Made by a program: the position numbers and the translations under genes | Shown here: positions 22,561-31,879 of the stretch, in pieces | Position numbering within the stretch: the first letter of the stretch is position 1 | How the letters are laid out: each line of letters begins with the position of its first letter | Notes under the pieces: model-generated | The model's input: the letters and a program-made list of their open reading frames with translations, nothing else | Database searches by the model: none | What the model was told of the DNA's origin: nothing | From: Chrysophaeum taylorii | Taxonomy: Eukaryota; Sar; Pelagophyceae; Pelagomonadales; Pelagomonadaceae | NCBI GenBank assembly: GCA_029834535.1 | Contig: JAQMWT010000521.1 | Span: 62,001-126,000, forward strand | Direction: 5' to 3' | DNA: 64,000 nt

Positions 22561-23287
22561 GTTTGAACAAGCGCGAGGCTTAAATTCGCTTCGGTCCCAT
22601 CCTCTTCGTGATTCACCATCTCAGCCAGCTACCAATTTCAAATTCCCCGCTCGCTCACTGACACTCGGTGACCATACTGCTTTCAACCAACCAACCAAGC
22701 TTGGTGTTAGCAACAACTGGTCCTCTTTTTATCGCAAGTGCATATTATCCAGAGGGAATTTACTTATTTATGCGGAGCTTTTGGCAGGAAAAGGGAGACA
22801 GAGCTTGTTATTGGAATTCTTTAATTATGACTTTTTTTGGTGTAGCAAACTTCAAGTAAGGTAAGGGTCTTGTTCTCGCCCGCCGTCGAGAGCGTCCCAC
22901 TCAAAGCACGAAATATGGGCAACGTCCCAGCCAAGCCGCCGCAACAGCCGGGACTTGAAGCGCGTAGCGCCGTTCTCGGTCCTCGTTTGTTTGAGATAGT
23001 GGGTTTTCCCCGTCGACTTCGACCGCGCGCTTCGTGTCAGGTTGAGCCGTGTCGAGCGACAATCCCTCTTCTGTCAACACGTGCTCGAAGACGTGCGGCG
23101 TCCACCCAACTCGGTCTAGCGCGGTCGCAACGTCGCGTTGGAGTTGGGATGGTGATGGGTCCTGACGTTGACACGCTCCTGGAGCATCTGCTGGTGTGTT
23201 GACAGCGAAAAGTTCCGGCGTTCGGGTCAGTCTTGAAAGTGAAGCGAAGCTAGGAAAGTGAAGCGAAGCTAGAAAAGTGAAGCGAAG

Positions 23288-24231
23288 CTAGGTCGAGTCG
23301 TGACAGTTCACACGATCATCATCAAGGGCATCGACATCCGTGACGGCGACGCATTCGAGCTCGGCGAAAAACTCGGGGTCATCTTTCCAGTCGACGCAGG
23401 CAAATGCCCACGCTGTGGTGGCGAGGGCCTGCGGATTGAACTCGCGCAGCTGCGACCGGGCCGCCATAGCAATAGCGTCGAAGAGTTCGGGTGACTCGAT
23501 GCCTGTCGTCGCGAAGGCATACGCCGTGTTGGCGAGGTTCTGGGGATTGAACTCGCCAAACCGCGATGAAGCCTCGCGGGCGATCACAGCGAAGAGCTCG
23601 AGAGCCTCGATACGCGCCGTCGCGAAGGCCCGCGCCGTGGTGGCGAGGTCCTGGGGATTGAACTTGCCAAGCCGCGACGAAGCCACGCCAGCGATCGCCG
23701 CGAAGAGAACTTAGATGCCTCGATGCCCGTCGTCGCGAAGGCCCGTGCTGTGTTGGCGAGGTTCTGGGGTTTGTTTGAACTCGCCAAGCCGTGATCAAGC
23801 CGCGCCAGCAATCCTGTCGAAGAGCTCGGGTGCCTCGATACGCGATCCTCTGCGAAGGCCCACGCCGTGTTGGCGAGGTTCTGGGGATTGAACTCGCCCA
23901 ACCGCGACGAAGCCGCGCGGGCGATCGTCACGAATGCCTCGATGCGATTCCCTCTGCGAAGGCCCACGCGGTATTGGCGAGCGCCCGCGGATTGAACTCG
24001 CCAAGCCGAGATGTAGCCGCGCCGGCGATCGCCGCGAAGAGAACTTAGGTGCGTCAATGCGCGATCCGCTGCGAAGGCCCACGCCGTGCTGGCGAGGTTC
24101 CGGGGATTGAATAATTTTATGCAGGGCCGACAAGCGTCCGCGAGGGCCACATCGCGCGACAATCGCGCTGGACAGACAACATGGTTTCGGACTCCAGACT
24201 CCTCGGCGACGCGGTGCGCAGCAGTCGACAA
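23288..24231 (-). pseudogene. octotricopeptide-repeat-like (OPR) gene, frameshifted
   Basis: Seven tandem ~36-residue repeats with the pattern FNPQ.LA.TA.AFA(T/A)..I.....LF..IA..A..RL.E are encoded on the minus strand. Plus-strand signatures (GGATTGAACTCGCCAA-like) lie near 23432, 23545, 23653, 23765, 23884, 23989 and 24100. The intact unit is 108 bp (36 codons), but several spacings are not multiples of three (113, 112, 119), and the repeats are spread over all three frames. The upstream part opens at about 24231; the last frame ends at 23288. Repeats of this kind occur in large algal families of organelle RNA-binding factors related to Tbc2. This copy looks broken unless very short introns restore phase. 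Confidence 0.7.
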
Positions 24232-24873
24232 GTTGCGAGCGCTGAATTTATCGCCCTGAGCCGCAAAGAGAGTGAGAGAATCGTCGCACCGCGGTCCGTC
24301 GTCTGCTTCCCCCGTTCTATTCGTTGCCGTCGCGGTACCTTACTGCTGGGCGGCGAGGGAGTCTCGGCGTCGCGCAGCGGGCACCACGACGGCGCTGCGT
24401 CTCACCCTCTTGTCGTCGCACCGGCGACTGAGAACGGCGCCAAATTTTGACCACCGTCGCGCCGCCGGTGGTCGCGCGCGAGAATTGATCTTCGCCTCGG
24501 CGATGTTGAACGGTGCTGCGAGTCTCGACCGTAACGGTTCTTTGCTGCGCGGTCGGGGATGCGTCGTCGCATCGGCGAACGGTCTCGATCTGCGGTCGTC
24601 GTGACGTCGTTTTTGCTAAGACCCTTCCACGTTGTGATCATATCCGACGAGTTGTCGCGTTGGCTCCCCTCCTCTGTCCTCATAACTGCTGCGCCGCGGG
24701 TTTTGGCCATCTGTCGACGGCGAGGCGTCACTTCTGATCGTCTTCGTTGCGTCTTTCTTTTTCGTAGCGATCCATCGTTTTCACACGACCTGCTGCGACT
24801 CCGACTCTAGGACACGACGTATTTTTGGTCGCGGAGGCTGGGATTTTTTTGTAGGGAGTAACTCACAACCATC
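24232..24873. other. no gene seen
   Basis: About 640 bp between the OPR relic and the coiled-coil gene. Overlapping short frames on both strands, none convincing. It probably holds the promoter of the coiled-coil gene. Confidence 0.4.
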
Positions 24874-24925
24874 CTTACCCTCTCCGGATTGTACGCCGAA
24901 ACCCTCAGAGAGAGAGAGAGAGAGA
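24874..24925 (+). promoter_or_regulatory. CTTACCCT element and (AG)n tract before the coiled-coil gene
   Basis: CTTACCCTCTCC begins at 24874, 75 nt before the ATG. An (AG)n tract lies at 24907-24925, just before the start codon at 24949. The first resembles elements upstream of other genes in this window. Confidence 0.4.
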
Positions 24926-24948
24926 TGATGAGGCCGTAAGCGGTTACG

Positions 24949-27900
24949 ATGGAGGAAGCGCTTCGCGCGGAGGTTTCGCGACTGAAGACGGAGTTGCTAG
25001 GGGCGCGGGAGCGGGAGAGAGAGGCGCGGGACGCCGAGGCTGTGTTGCGGCAGAAGCTCGCGCGGTCCAAGGCGCAGTCGGTTGTGGACGTCGCGTCGCG
25101 AACCTGCGAGATGGCCGAGATCGCAGAGGGCGCGGTCTCGCGGCGCGAACGGTTCGAGGGACGGTGCGCCGAGCTGCTGGACCTCGTGACAGAACCCGGG
25201 AAGCCGGTTCCCGACCGGCTGCGGGGGCTGGTGCTGCGCGTGTTGGAGGAGAGGAGAGAGTTGGGGGAAACGAGGAGCGATCTGGAGAAATCTCACAAAG
25301 ACGCGTCAGCTCTGAACGACGCGCTCCAAGGCGCGACCATCGAAATCGACGAGCTCCGGGGCGAGCGCGAGTCGGCGGTGGAGGCGGCGCGGGTCGAGAG
25401 AGACGCCGCGCTGACGGCGCACGCGGCGCGCGTCGACGAGCTGAGATGCTCCGAGTCGGCGAACCAAGCTCTGAGAGCGCACAACGACGAGCTGAAACGA
25501 CAGGTTGAGGAACTGGCGAGGGTGGGTACCAAGGCTGTGGAGGATAGGAGGACCCTGCAGGAAACGGCACGGCAGCTGGAGGCGTCGAACGCAGCGCTTA
25601 AATTGTGTCACGAAAGGAATACTGATCTCGAAGCTAAGGATACGGACGCTCGAATCGAAATCGCGGATCTAACGCGTCGCGTGGGCGGCGCCGAGGCGCG
25701 CCTCGAGGCGAGGAACGCGGAGTGCGAGAGAGCCGAACGGGAGACGAGGCGACTCGAGGAAGCCCTCGCCGCGAGCGAGGGACGAGCGCGAAGAAACGCG
25801 GACGAGCTTATTGCCGCGCGACGCCAACTCGAGGAAGCCGCGGCTTATCGCCGAAATTCTCTCGTCCAAGAAGAAAGGGCGAATTCAGATCTCGCGTTGC
25901 GGGTTGCCGAGCTCGCGGGCGTCGAAACGCAGCTCAAGGCGCGCGTCGAGGACACCCAAGCGCAGCTCAAAGATACGACCACGCGACTAGATTCCTCGAC
26001 CGATTCTCTCCTCGAATCTCGAGCCCAAAATGTCGAACTCGCCCGTCGCGCGGCTGCCCTCGAAGCGAAACTCTCCGAGTCGTTGACCACGGAATCCCGG
26101 TGTGAAGCGAGATTCGAAGACTTGACGGTCAAATTGGACCAAACGACCGGCGAGCTCAGCATAACTCAAGTTCAGAACGCAGACCTCTCCCGCCAGCTCG
26201 AGGACGCCGACCGGCGCGTTCGAGACACCAAACAGAACCTCCTGGATTCGCGAGCTCGAAACCTCGACCTTTCGCGCCAACTGACGGAGATGGCGAAGGA
26301 ACGAGACGAGGCGACGAAAGAGCTTGCGGCGGCACGGAGCGAGACGCTCCGACAGTCGCAGTCGCACGATCTAGAACTTTCGCGCAGCGTAGCGGACCTG
26401 GCTGGTGTCGCGACCAAGCTTGCTGAGGTCGAGAGAGAGCGAGACGAGGCGCAAAAAGAGCGAGACGAGGCGACGAGAGAGCTCGGGCTTTCGAACGACG
26501 CGCTGAGTGCGACGCAAGCGCACAACTCAGAACTGTTGCGCCAGGTTGAGGTGTTGAGAAGCGTCGAGGCGCAGCTAGACGAGGCGACGAGAGAGCTTAC
26601 GGCTGCACGGAGCGAGACGCTCCGACGGTCACAGTCGCACGATCTAGAACTTTCACGGAGGGTCGGTGAGCTGACCGGTGTCACGACCAAGCTTGCTGAG
26701 GTCGAGAGAGAGCGCGATGAGGCGCAAAAAGAGCGAGATGAGACGGCCAAAGAGCTCGCGCTTTCGAACGACGCTCTGAGTGCGACGCAAGCGCACAACG
26801 TCGAGCTAATGCGCCAGGTTGAGGTGTTGAGAAGCGTCGAGGCGCAGCTAGACGAGGCGACGAGAGAGCTTACGGCGGCACGGAGCGAGACGCTCCGGCA
26901 GTCGCAGTCGCACGATCTAGAACTTTCACGGAGGGTCGGTGAGCTGACCGGTGTCACGACCAAGCTTGCTGAGGTCGAGAGAGAGCGCGATGAGGCGCAA
27001 AAAGAGCGAGATGAGACGGCCAAAGAGCTCGGGCTTTCGAACGACGCGCTGAGTGCGACGCAAGCGCACAACTCAGAACTGTTGCGCCAGGTTGAGGTGT
27101 TGAGAAGCGTCGAGGCGCAGCTAGACGAGGCGACGAGAGAGCTTACGGCGGCACGGAGCGAGACGCTCCGGCAGTCGCAGTCGCACGATCTAGAACTTTC
27201 ACGGAGGGTCGGTGAGCTGACCGGTGTCACGACCAAGCTTGCTGAGGTCGAGAGAGAGCGCGATGAGGCGCAAAAAGAGCGAGATGAGACGGCCAAAGAG
27301 CTCGCGCTTTCGAACGACGCTCTGAGTGCGACGCAAGCGCACAACGTCGAGCTAATGCGCCAGGTTGAGGTGTTGAGAAGCGTCGAGGCGCAGCTAGACG
27401 AGGCGACGAGAGAGCTTACGGCGGCACGGAGCGAGACGCTCCGACGGTCACAGTCGCACGATCAAGAACTTTCACGGCGGGTCGCGGAGCTGTCAGATGC
27501 CAGAACGAAGCTCGTTGAGGTTGAGAGAGAGCGAGACGAGGCGAGGAGCGAGTTCGCGCTTTCGAACGACGCTCTCAGTGCGACGCAAGCGCACAATGTC
27601 GAGCTAATGCGCCAGGTTGAGGTGTTGAGAAGCGTCGAGGCGCAGCGAGAAGAGGCCACGAGAGAGCTTACGGCGGCACGGAGCGAGACGCTCCGGCAGT
27701 CGCAGTCGCACAATCTAGAACTTTCACGGAGGGTCGGTGAGCTGACCGGTGTCACGACCAAGCTTGCTGAGGTCGAGAGAGAGCGCGATGAGGCGACAAA
27801 AGAGCTCGGGCTTTCGAACGACGCGCTGAGTGCGACGCAAGCGCACAACTCAGAACTGTTGCGCCAGGTTGAGGAGCTCGAGGACATCAAGGCGCAGCGA

Positions 27901-30690
27901 GACGAGGCGACGAGAGAGCTTACGGCGGCACGGAGCGAGACGGTCCGACGGTCACAGTCGCACAATCTAGAACTTTCACGCAGGGTCACCGAGCTCACCG
28001 GTGTCACGACCAAGCTTACGGAGGTTGAGGCACAACGAGACGAGAGGACCAAAGAGCTCGCGCTTTCGAACGACGCTCTGAGTGCGACGCAAGCGCACAA
28101 CTCAGAACTGTTGCGCCAGGTTGAGGAGCTCGAGGACATCAAGGCGCAGCGAGACGAGGCGACGAGACAGCTTACGGCGGCACGGAGCGAGACGGTCCGA
28201 CGGTCACAGTCGCACAATCTAGAACTTTCACGCAGGGTCACCGAGCTCACCGGTGTCACGACCAAGCTTACGGAGGTTGAGGCACAACGAGACGAGAGGA
28301 CCAAAGAGCTCGCGCTTTCGAACGACGCTCTCAGTGCGACGCAAGCGCACAACTCAGAACTGTTGCGCCAGGTTGAGGAGCTCGAGGACATCAAGGCGCA
28401 GCGAGACGAGGCGACGAGAGAGCTTACGGCGGCACGGAACGAGACGCTCCGGCAGTCGCATTCGCACAATCTAGAACTTACACGCAGGATCACCGAGCTC
28501 ACCGGTGTCACGACCAAGCTTACGGAGGTTGAGGCACAACGAGACGAGAGGACCAAAGAGCTCGCGCTTTCGAACGACGCTCTCAGTGCGACGCAAGCGC
28601 GCAACGCAGAACTGTTGCGCCAGGTTGAGGAGCTCGAGGACATCAAGGCGCAGCGAGACGAGGCGACGAGAGAGCTTACGGCGGCACGGAGCGAGACGGT
28701 CCGACGGTCGCAGTCGCACAATCTAGAACTTTCACGCAGGGTCACCGAGCTTTCAGACGCCAGAACGAAGCTCGCCGAGGTCGAGAGAGAGCGAGACGAG
28801 GCGACGAGCGGACTCGCGATGTCGAACGACACTCTGAGCAGTAGCCAAGCCCAGCTGATGCGCCAAGTCGAGGAGGTCGAAGACATCAAGGCGCAGCTCG
28901 GAGAAACAACGCGCCAGCTCGAGGCGGCGAGCCAGGCGCTCGAGCAGAAACGATCGCACAACCTAGAACTGACGCGGCGCGTGACAGAACTATCGAAGGC
29001 GACAACGAAGCTTACGGAGGTCGAGGCGCAACTGGACGAGACGACGGGCGAGCTGAGCATAAGCGAAGTCCAAAACTCCGAGCTTTCCCGACAAGTCGAA
29101 GATACCGAGGCGCGGCTGAAAGAGACAATGCAGCGGCTGGAAGCATCGCGCGAGGCATTCCGACAGACGCAGTCGCACAATATCGAACTAACTCGGCGCG
29201 TTACCGAGCTGACGGGCGTCGCGACGAAGCTGAACGAGGTGAAGGGTCAATTAGACGCGGCCATGGGCGAGCTGCGGTTGAGCCGAGCGCAGACGACCGA
29301 GCTCTCCTGCCAGGTAGAAGACGGGGAGGCGGAGCTCGTAGAAACAAGACAAAAGCTCGCGGCGTCGAGCGAGACTCTGCGGCAGACGGAGGCGCACAAC
29401 CTCGAGCTCACTCGGCAGGTGACGGGCGTCGCGAGAAAGGTGGACGACGTAGAATCGCAACGAGACGAGGCGACGAAGGAGCTGAGGCGTTGCCAAGTCG
29501 AAAAGGCGGAGCTGTCGCGGCTGGTCCGAGGGTCGGACGAGGCGCTCCGGGCGACGCGAGGCGAGCTCGAAGCTTACGAGTCCAAGCTCTCGGAGAGTCG
29601 CGCGGAGGAAAGGAGATTGAGCGCGGCGCTGGGCGCGAGCGAGGTGGTGTACGAGGCGCGGGTCTCCGACGAGTTGAGCGAGAGCGCGCGAGCGGCGCAC
29701 GCCGTGGACGTCGAGCGCGCGAAGTCCGAGCGGTTCGAGTCGCGGGCGTTGGAGGCGGAAAAGGCGTGCCGCGACGCGGAGGTGCGGTGGCGCGACGCCG
29801 AGGGCGAGCGCGCGCGCGCCGAGCTGCGCGCCTCGGCGGCCGAGGAGCGGCTGGACCTCGCCGAGCGACGGCTCGCGGCGGTGCGCGAGTCGAGACGCGC
29901 GGACCGGCGGCGGCTCGCGGCGGCCATCGAGGTCGTTCCGGTCCCTAAAGTGTCCGTGCTGTCCACCCCGTTCCGGGCGAACTTCGAGAACATCCTCGTC
30001 CCGAAGAAGAAAAAAAACGAGGTGGTGCCCGTCGTCGGCGGCGTAATAAAGGTGTGCGAGGACGACGACGTCGACGTCGAGAAAGAGATAGTAAGAGAAG
30101 CCGTGGACGCGGCGGCGCTCGCGGTCGCCGAACACCTGAGCCGCGAGTTTGTCGGGTGGCACTGCGAGGCGCTGGAGCGCATAGCCGCCGTCGCGCGCAA
30201 AGGTCGTAGCAGGAGTAGCGCGAAAGAATTGAACTTGCTCGCGACAAAAATTTCTGCATCGTACGCCTACAAGAGGCACCTCGAGCAGGAGCTCGAGGCG
30301 GCCAGGGACGCGCTGGCCGCGACGCGCGCCGAAAACGAAGCTCGGCTCGCTGTCCTTCGACGAAAATTTGAGTTGGATCTTTTTGACTACGAGACGCAAC
30401 TAAAAAAAGCGTTAGCGCTCTCGAAATCCGAGGCAGACGCGGCCCGCGACGAGGTCGTCGAGGCGCGGGCGCAGAACGCGCGATTCGCCGCGGACCTCAA
30501 CGACAAAACCCGCGAGTGCAAGCGCCTCCAAAACGAGCTCGCCGCCGTCGTCGAGGCGGCCCACCAGTCCCTCGCCGCCCCTACAAAAAAATCCCCGAGG
30601 GAGCGGGACCTCGAGTCGAACCTCGCGACGCTCGCCAAGCTCAACGCGGACCTCGTTAAAAAGTGCGAAAGGCTTATGCTTCTTCACTAA
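24949..30690 (+). CDS. giant coiled-coil protein with internal tandem repeats
   Basis: A single 1913-codon frame without introns. Nearly the whole protein is Glu/Arg/Leu/Ala-rich heptad sequence, i.e. one long coiled coil, with no head or enzymatic domain recognised. The centre (about residues 457-1240) is built of tandem repeats. A C-terminal non-repeat region has a short break (VVPVPKVSVLSTPFRANF, about residue 1660) before more coiled coil near residues 1770-1913. Such proteins serve as structural tethers or filaments (golgin-, centrosome- or basal-body-like), but nothing here decides between them. The start is the first ATG after an (AG)n tract. The gene ends 11 bp from the stop of the convergent AMPK beta gene. 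Intactness over 5.7 kb argues for selection. Confidence 0.9.
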   Translation: MEEALRAEVSRLKTELLGAREREREARDAEAVLRQKLARSKAQSVVDVASRTCEMAEIAEGAVSRRERFEGRCAELLDLVTEPGKPVPDRLRGLVLRVLEERRELGETRSDLEKSHKDASALNDALQGATIEIDELRGERESAVEAARVERDAALTAHAARVDELRCSESANQALRAHNDELKRQVEELARVGTKAVEDRRTLQETARQLEASNAALKLCHERNTDLEAKDTDARIEIADLTRRVGGAEARLEARNAECERAERETRRLEEALAASEGRARRNADELIAARRQLEEAAAYRRNSLVQEERANSDLALRVAELAGVETQLKARVEDTQAQLKDTTTRLDSSTDSLLESRAQNVELARRAAALEAKLSESLTTESRCEARFEDLTVKLDQTTGELSITQVQNADLSRQLEDADRRVRDTKQNLLDSRARNLDLSRQLTEMAKERDEATKELAAARSETLRQSQSHDLELSRSVADLAGVATKLAEVERERDEAQKERDEATRELGLSNDALSATQAHNSELLRQVEVLRSVEAQLDEATRELTAARSETLRRSQSHDLELSRRVGELTGVTTKLAEVERERDEAQKERDETAKELALSNDALSATQAHNVELMRQVEVLRSVEAQLDEATRELTAARSETLRQSQSHDLELSRRVGELTGVTTKLAEVERERDEAQKERDETAKELGLSNDALSATQAHNSELLRQVEVLRSVEAQLDEATRELTAARSETLRQSQSHDLELSRRVGELTGVTTKLAEVERERDEAQKERDETAKELALSNDALSATQAHNVELMRQVEVLRSVEAQLDEATRELTAARSETLRRSQSHDQELSRRVAELSDARTKLVEVERERDEARSEFALSNDALSATQAHNVELMRQVEVLRSVEAQREEATRELTAARSETLRQSQSHNLELSRRVGELTGVTTKLAEVERERDEATKELGLSNDALSATQAHNSELLRQVEELEDIKAQRDEATRELTAARSETVRRSQSHNLELSRRVTELTGVTTKLTEVEAQRDERTKELALSNDALSATQAHNSELLRQVEELEDIKAQRDEATRQLTAARSETVRRSQSHNLELSRRVTELTGVTTKLTEVEAQRDERTKELALSNDALSATQAHNSELLRQVEELEDIKAQRDEATRELTAARNETLRQSHSHNLELTRRITELTGVTTKLTEVEAQRDERTKELALSNDALSATQARNAELLRQVEELEDIKAQRDEATRELTAARSETVRRSQSHNLELSRRVTELSDARTKLAEVERERDEATSGLAMSNDTLSSSQAQLMRQVEEVEDIKAQLGETTRQLEAASQALEQKRSHNLELTRRVTELSKATTKLTEVEAQLDETTGELSISEVQNSELSRQVEDTEARLKETMQRLEASREAFRQTQSHNIELTRRVTELTGVATKLNEVKGQLDAAMGELRLSRAQTTELSCQVEDGEAELVETRQKLAASSETLRQTEAHNLELTRQVTGVARKVDDVESQRDEATKELRRCQVEKAELSRLVRGSDEALRATRGELEAYESKLSESRAEERRLSAALGASEVVYEARVSDELSESARAAHAVDVERAKSERFESRALEAEKACRDAEVRWRDAEGERARAELRASAAEERLDLAERRLAAVRESRRADRRRLAAAIEVVPVPKVSVLSTPFRANFENILVPKKKKNEVVPVVGGVIKVCEDDDVDVEKEIVREAVDAAALAVAEHLSREFVGWHCEALERIAAVARKGRSRSSAKELNLLATKISASYAYKRHLEQELEAARDALAATRAENEARLAVLRRKFELDLFDYETQLKKALALSKSEADAARDEVVEARAQNARFAADLNDKTRECKRLQNELAAVVEAAHQSLAAPTKKSPRERDLESNLATLAKLNADLVKKCERLMLLH
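26318..28669 (+). repeat. in-frame tandem repeats: four of 273 bp, then five of 252 bp
   Basis: Using the GAGAGCTTACGGCGGCACG anchor, unit starts lie at 26318, 26591, 26864, 27137, 27410, 27662, 27914, 28166, 28418 and 28670 (partial). The first four units are 273 bp (91 codons, 13 heptads) and the next five 252 bp (84 codons, 12 heptads). Units are nearly identical over long stretches, implying recent expansion by unequal exchange that kept the coiled-coil register. Confidence 0.92.
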
Positions 30691-30701
30691 AATTTTTTTT
30701 T

Positions 30702-31437
30702 TCAAGAAGAGCAGGAGTAGTAGACGGTGGTGCAGGCCTTTTGGCGGTAGCGGAGTGTCACGCCGAGAACCATCATCCCGTCTTTGATCGCGGTGCAGTA
30801 GAGGTGGTTTAGGGCGACGTGCTGGGGGAGAGGGAGCGCGTTCGGATCGTTCGCCGGCGGAGGTTTATTAAGAATGATGTGCCGGAGGTGCGGCGGCAGG
30901 GGCGGCGGGTCTTTCGTGTATTCGTCGAGATCGGGAATTTCCCGAGCGTACAGATCCGCGACGGATTTGTCCCGACGCAATAAAAAATTCTCGTCGCCAG
31001 TATACCCCTCGAAGCCTGGGATTTTGAGATAAGCCTCTTGCCACAACAATAGACACCAGCTGCTGAGACAGGACTCACTGCTAACGTCGATGTAATTGTT
31101 GATCCTGCCCTCGACGTCAGCGACGGTCGGCTGGTCCGGCGCGAAGCGCCACTCGTCGTCGACAACAAACTTGAAGGCGTGTTTCCCTTTTTTCAGGTTG
31201 TGGATGTACGTAAAGTCGTTGCCGCTCCGGTGCATCGGAATCTGAACATAATATCATCACGAACAAACAACAATGCCTTCTCGCCTGCTTCTGCCAGTCG
31301 TTGAAGGTCCCCGTCAGATACACCTGCCGCCCGCCATGCTCCCACCGGAACACGGTCGGCACCTCCTCCTCGTCCTCCATTTTTATCACACCAGGAGGAC
31401 TCGATGCTTCAGCCTCACGACTAGGCGCCGCGCCCAT
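30702..31437 (-). CDS. AMP-activated protein kinase beta subunit (SNF1 beta), three exons
   Basis: Scaffold and glycogen-sensing subunit of the AMPK/SNF1 energy-sensing kinase. Exons on the minus strand: 31437-31285, 31241-31079 and 31015-30702, together 209 codons in phase. A carbohydrate-binding module 48 spans exons 1 and 2 (PTVFRWEHGGRQVYLTGTFN, DW, then KGKHAFKFVVDDEW and INNYIDV). The C-terminal AMPKBI domain contains PPPLPPHLRHIILNK, HVALNHLYCTAIKDG, MMVLGVTLRYR and TTVYY, which bind alpha and gamma subunits. Intron 1 (31242-31284) is 43 nt with GC-AG ends. Intron 2 (31016-31078) is 63 nt, GTGAGT...CAG, and carries no stop if retained. Three Met codons open the frame; the third gives MGAAPS, an N-myristoylation consensus as in other beta subunits, so I chose it. 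Exon limits are inferred from family alignment. Confidence 0.93.
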
Positions 31438-31443
31438 CATCAT

Positions 31444-31879
31444 CAGGATGCAACGGCATCGCCAACGGATCGCCTACGTCCTGACGCACGCACACACACA
31501 CCAGGATGGGATGGATACCACCAATAATAATTCCTTTTTTTTTGCCGTCAGAGGGAGGGTGCTGCTGCTGTGGTGTAAGCGGCGCGCGCTCACACCACCA
31601 CGTAAGCGCTCACAGCTCTCCAGGCCAGCGACGCCGCCGACGCGACCATAGATGCCCCCCCCGACCTTCCCGAGGCACACCTAATGCTCTGGTCTCTACG
31701 CAATTTATTAGAGCACGGCGGACGCGCCACTAGGCCGAGAGAGGTGTGGTGGGGGAGTAAGGAAGGAAGTCGACGCGCCAAAATCGAGGTGCTCGACCTA
31801 ATATCGTCGGCACCAGTGGGCCCGTCGTCGCCGCCGTCATCGTCATCATCAGCAGCGCCACCATCTGCCGCGGTCGCCT
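31444..31879. other. no gene seen
   Basis: Short spacer holding the AMPK beta promoter region and low-complexity sequence. Frames on both strands are antisense shadows of each other. Confidence 0.35.

Noticed and set aside
26318-28669. Regularly spaced repeats resembling a CRISPR or satellite array
   Set aside because: Units are contiguous, codon-phased and inside an intact reading frame; there are no spacers.
26172-30399. Long minus-strand frames of 390, 572 and 382 codons opposite the coiled-coil gene
   Set aside because: They are Ser/Arg/Cys-rich mirror images of the heptad repeats on the plus strand, with no domain, and exist because the repeats have few stop-forming codons in reverse.
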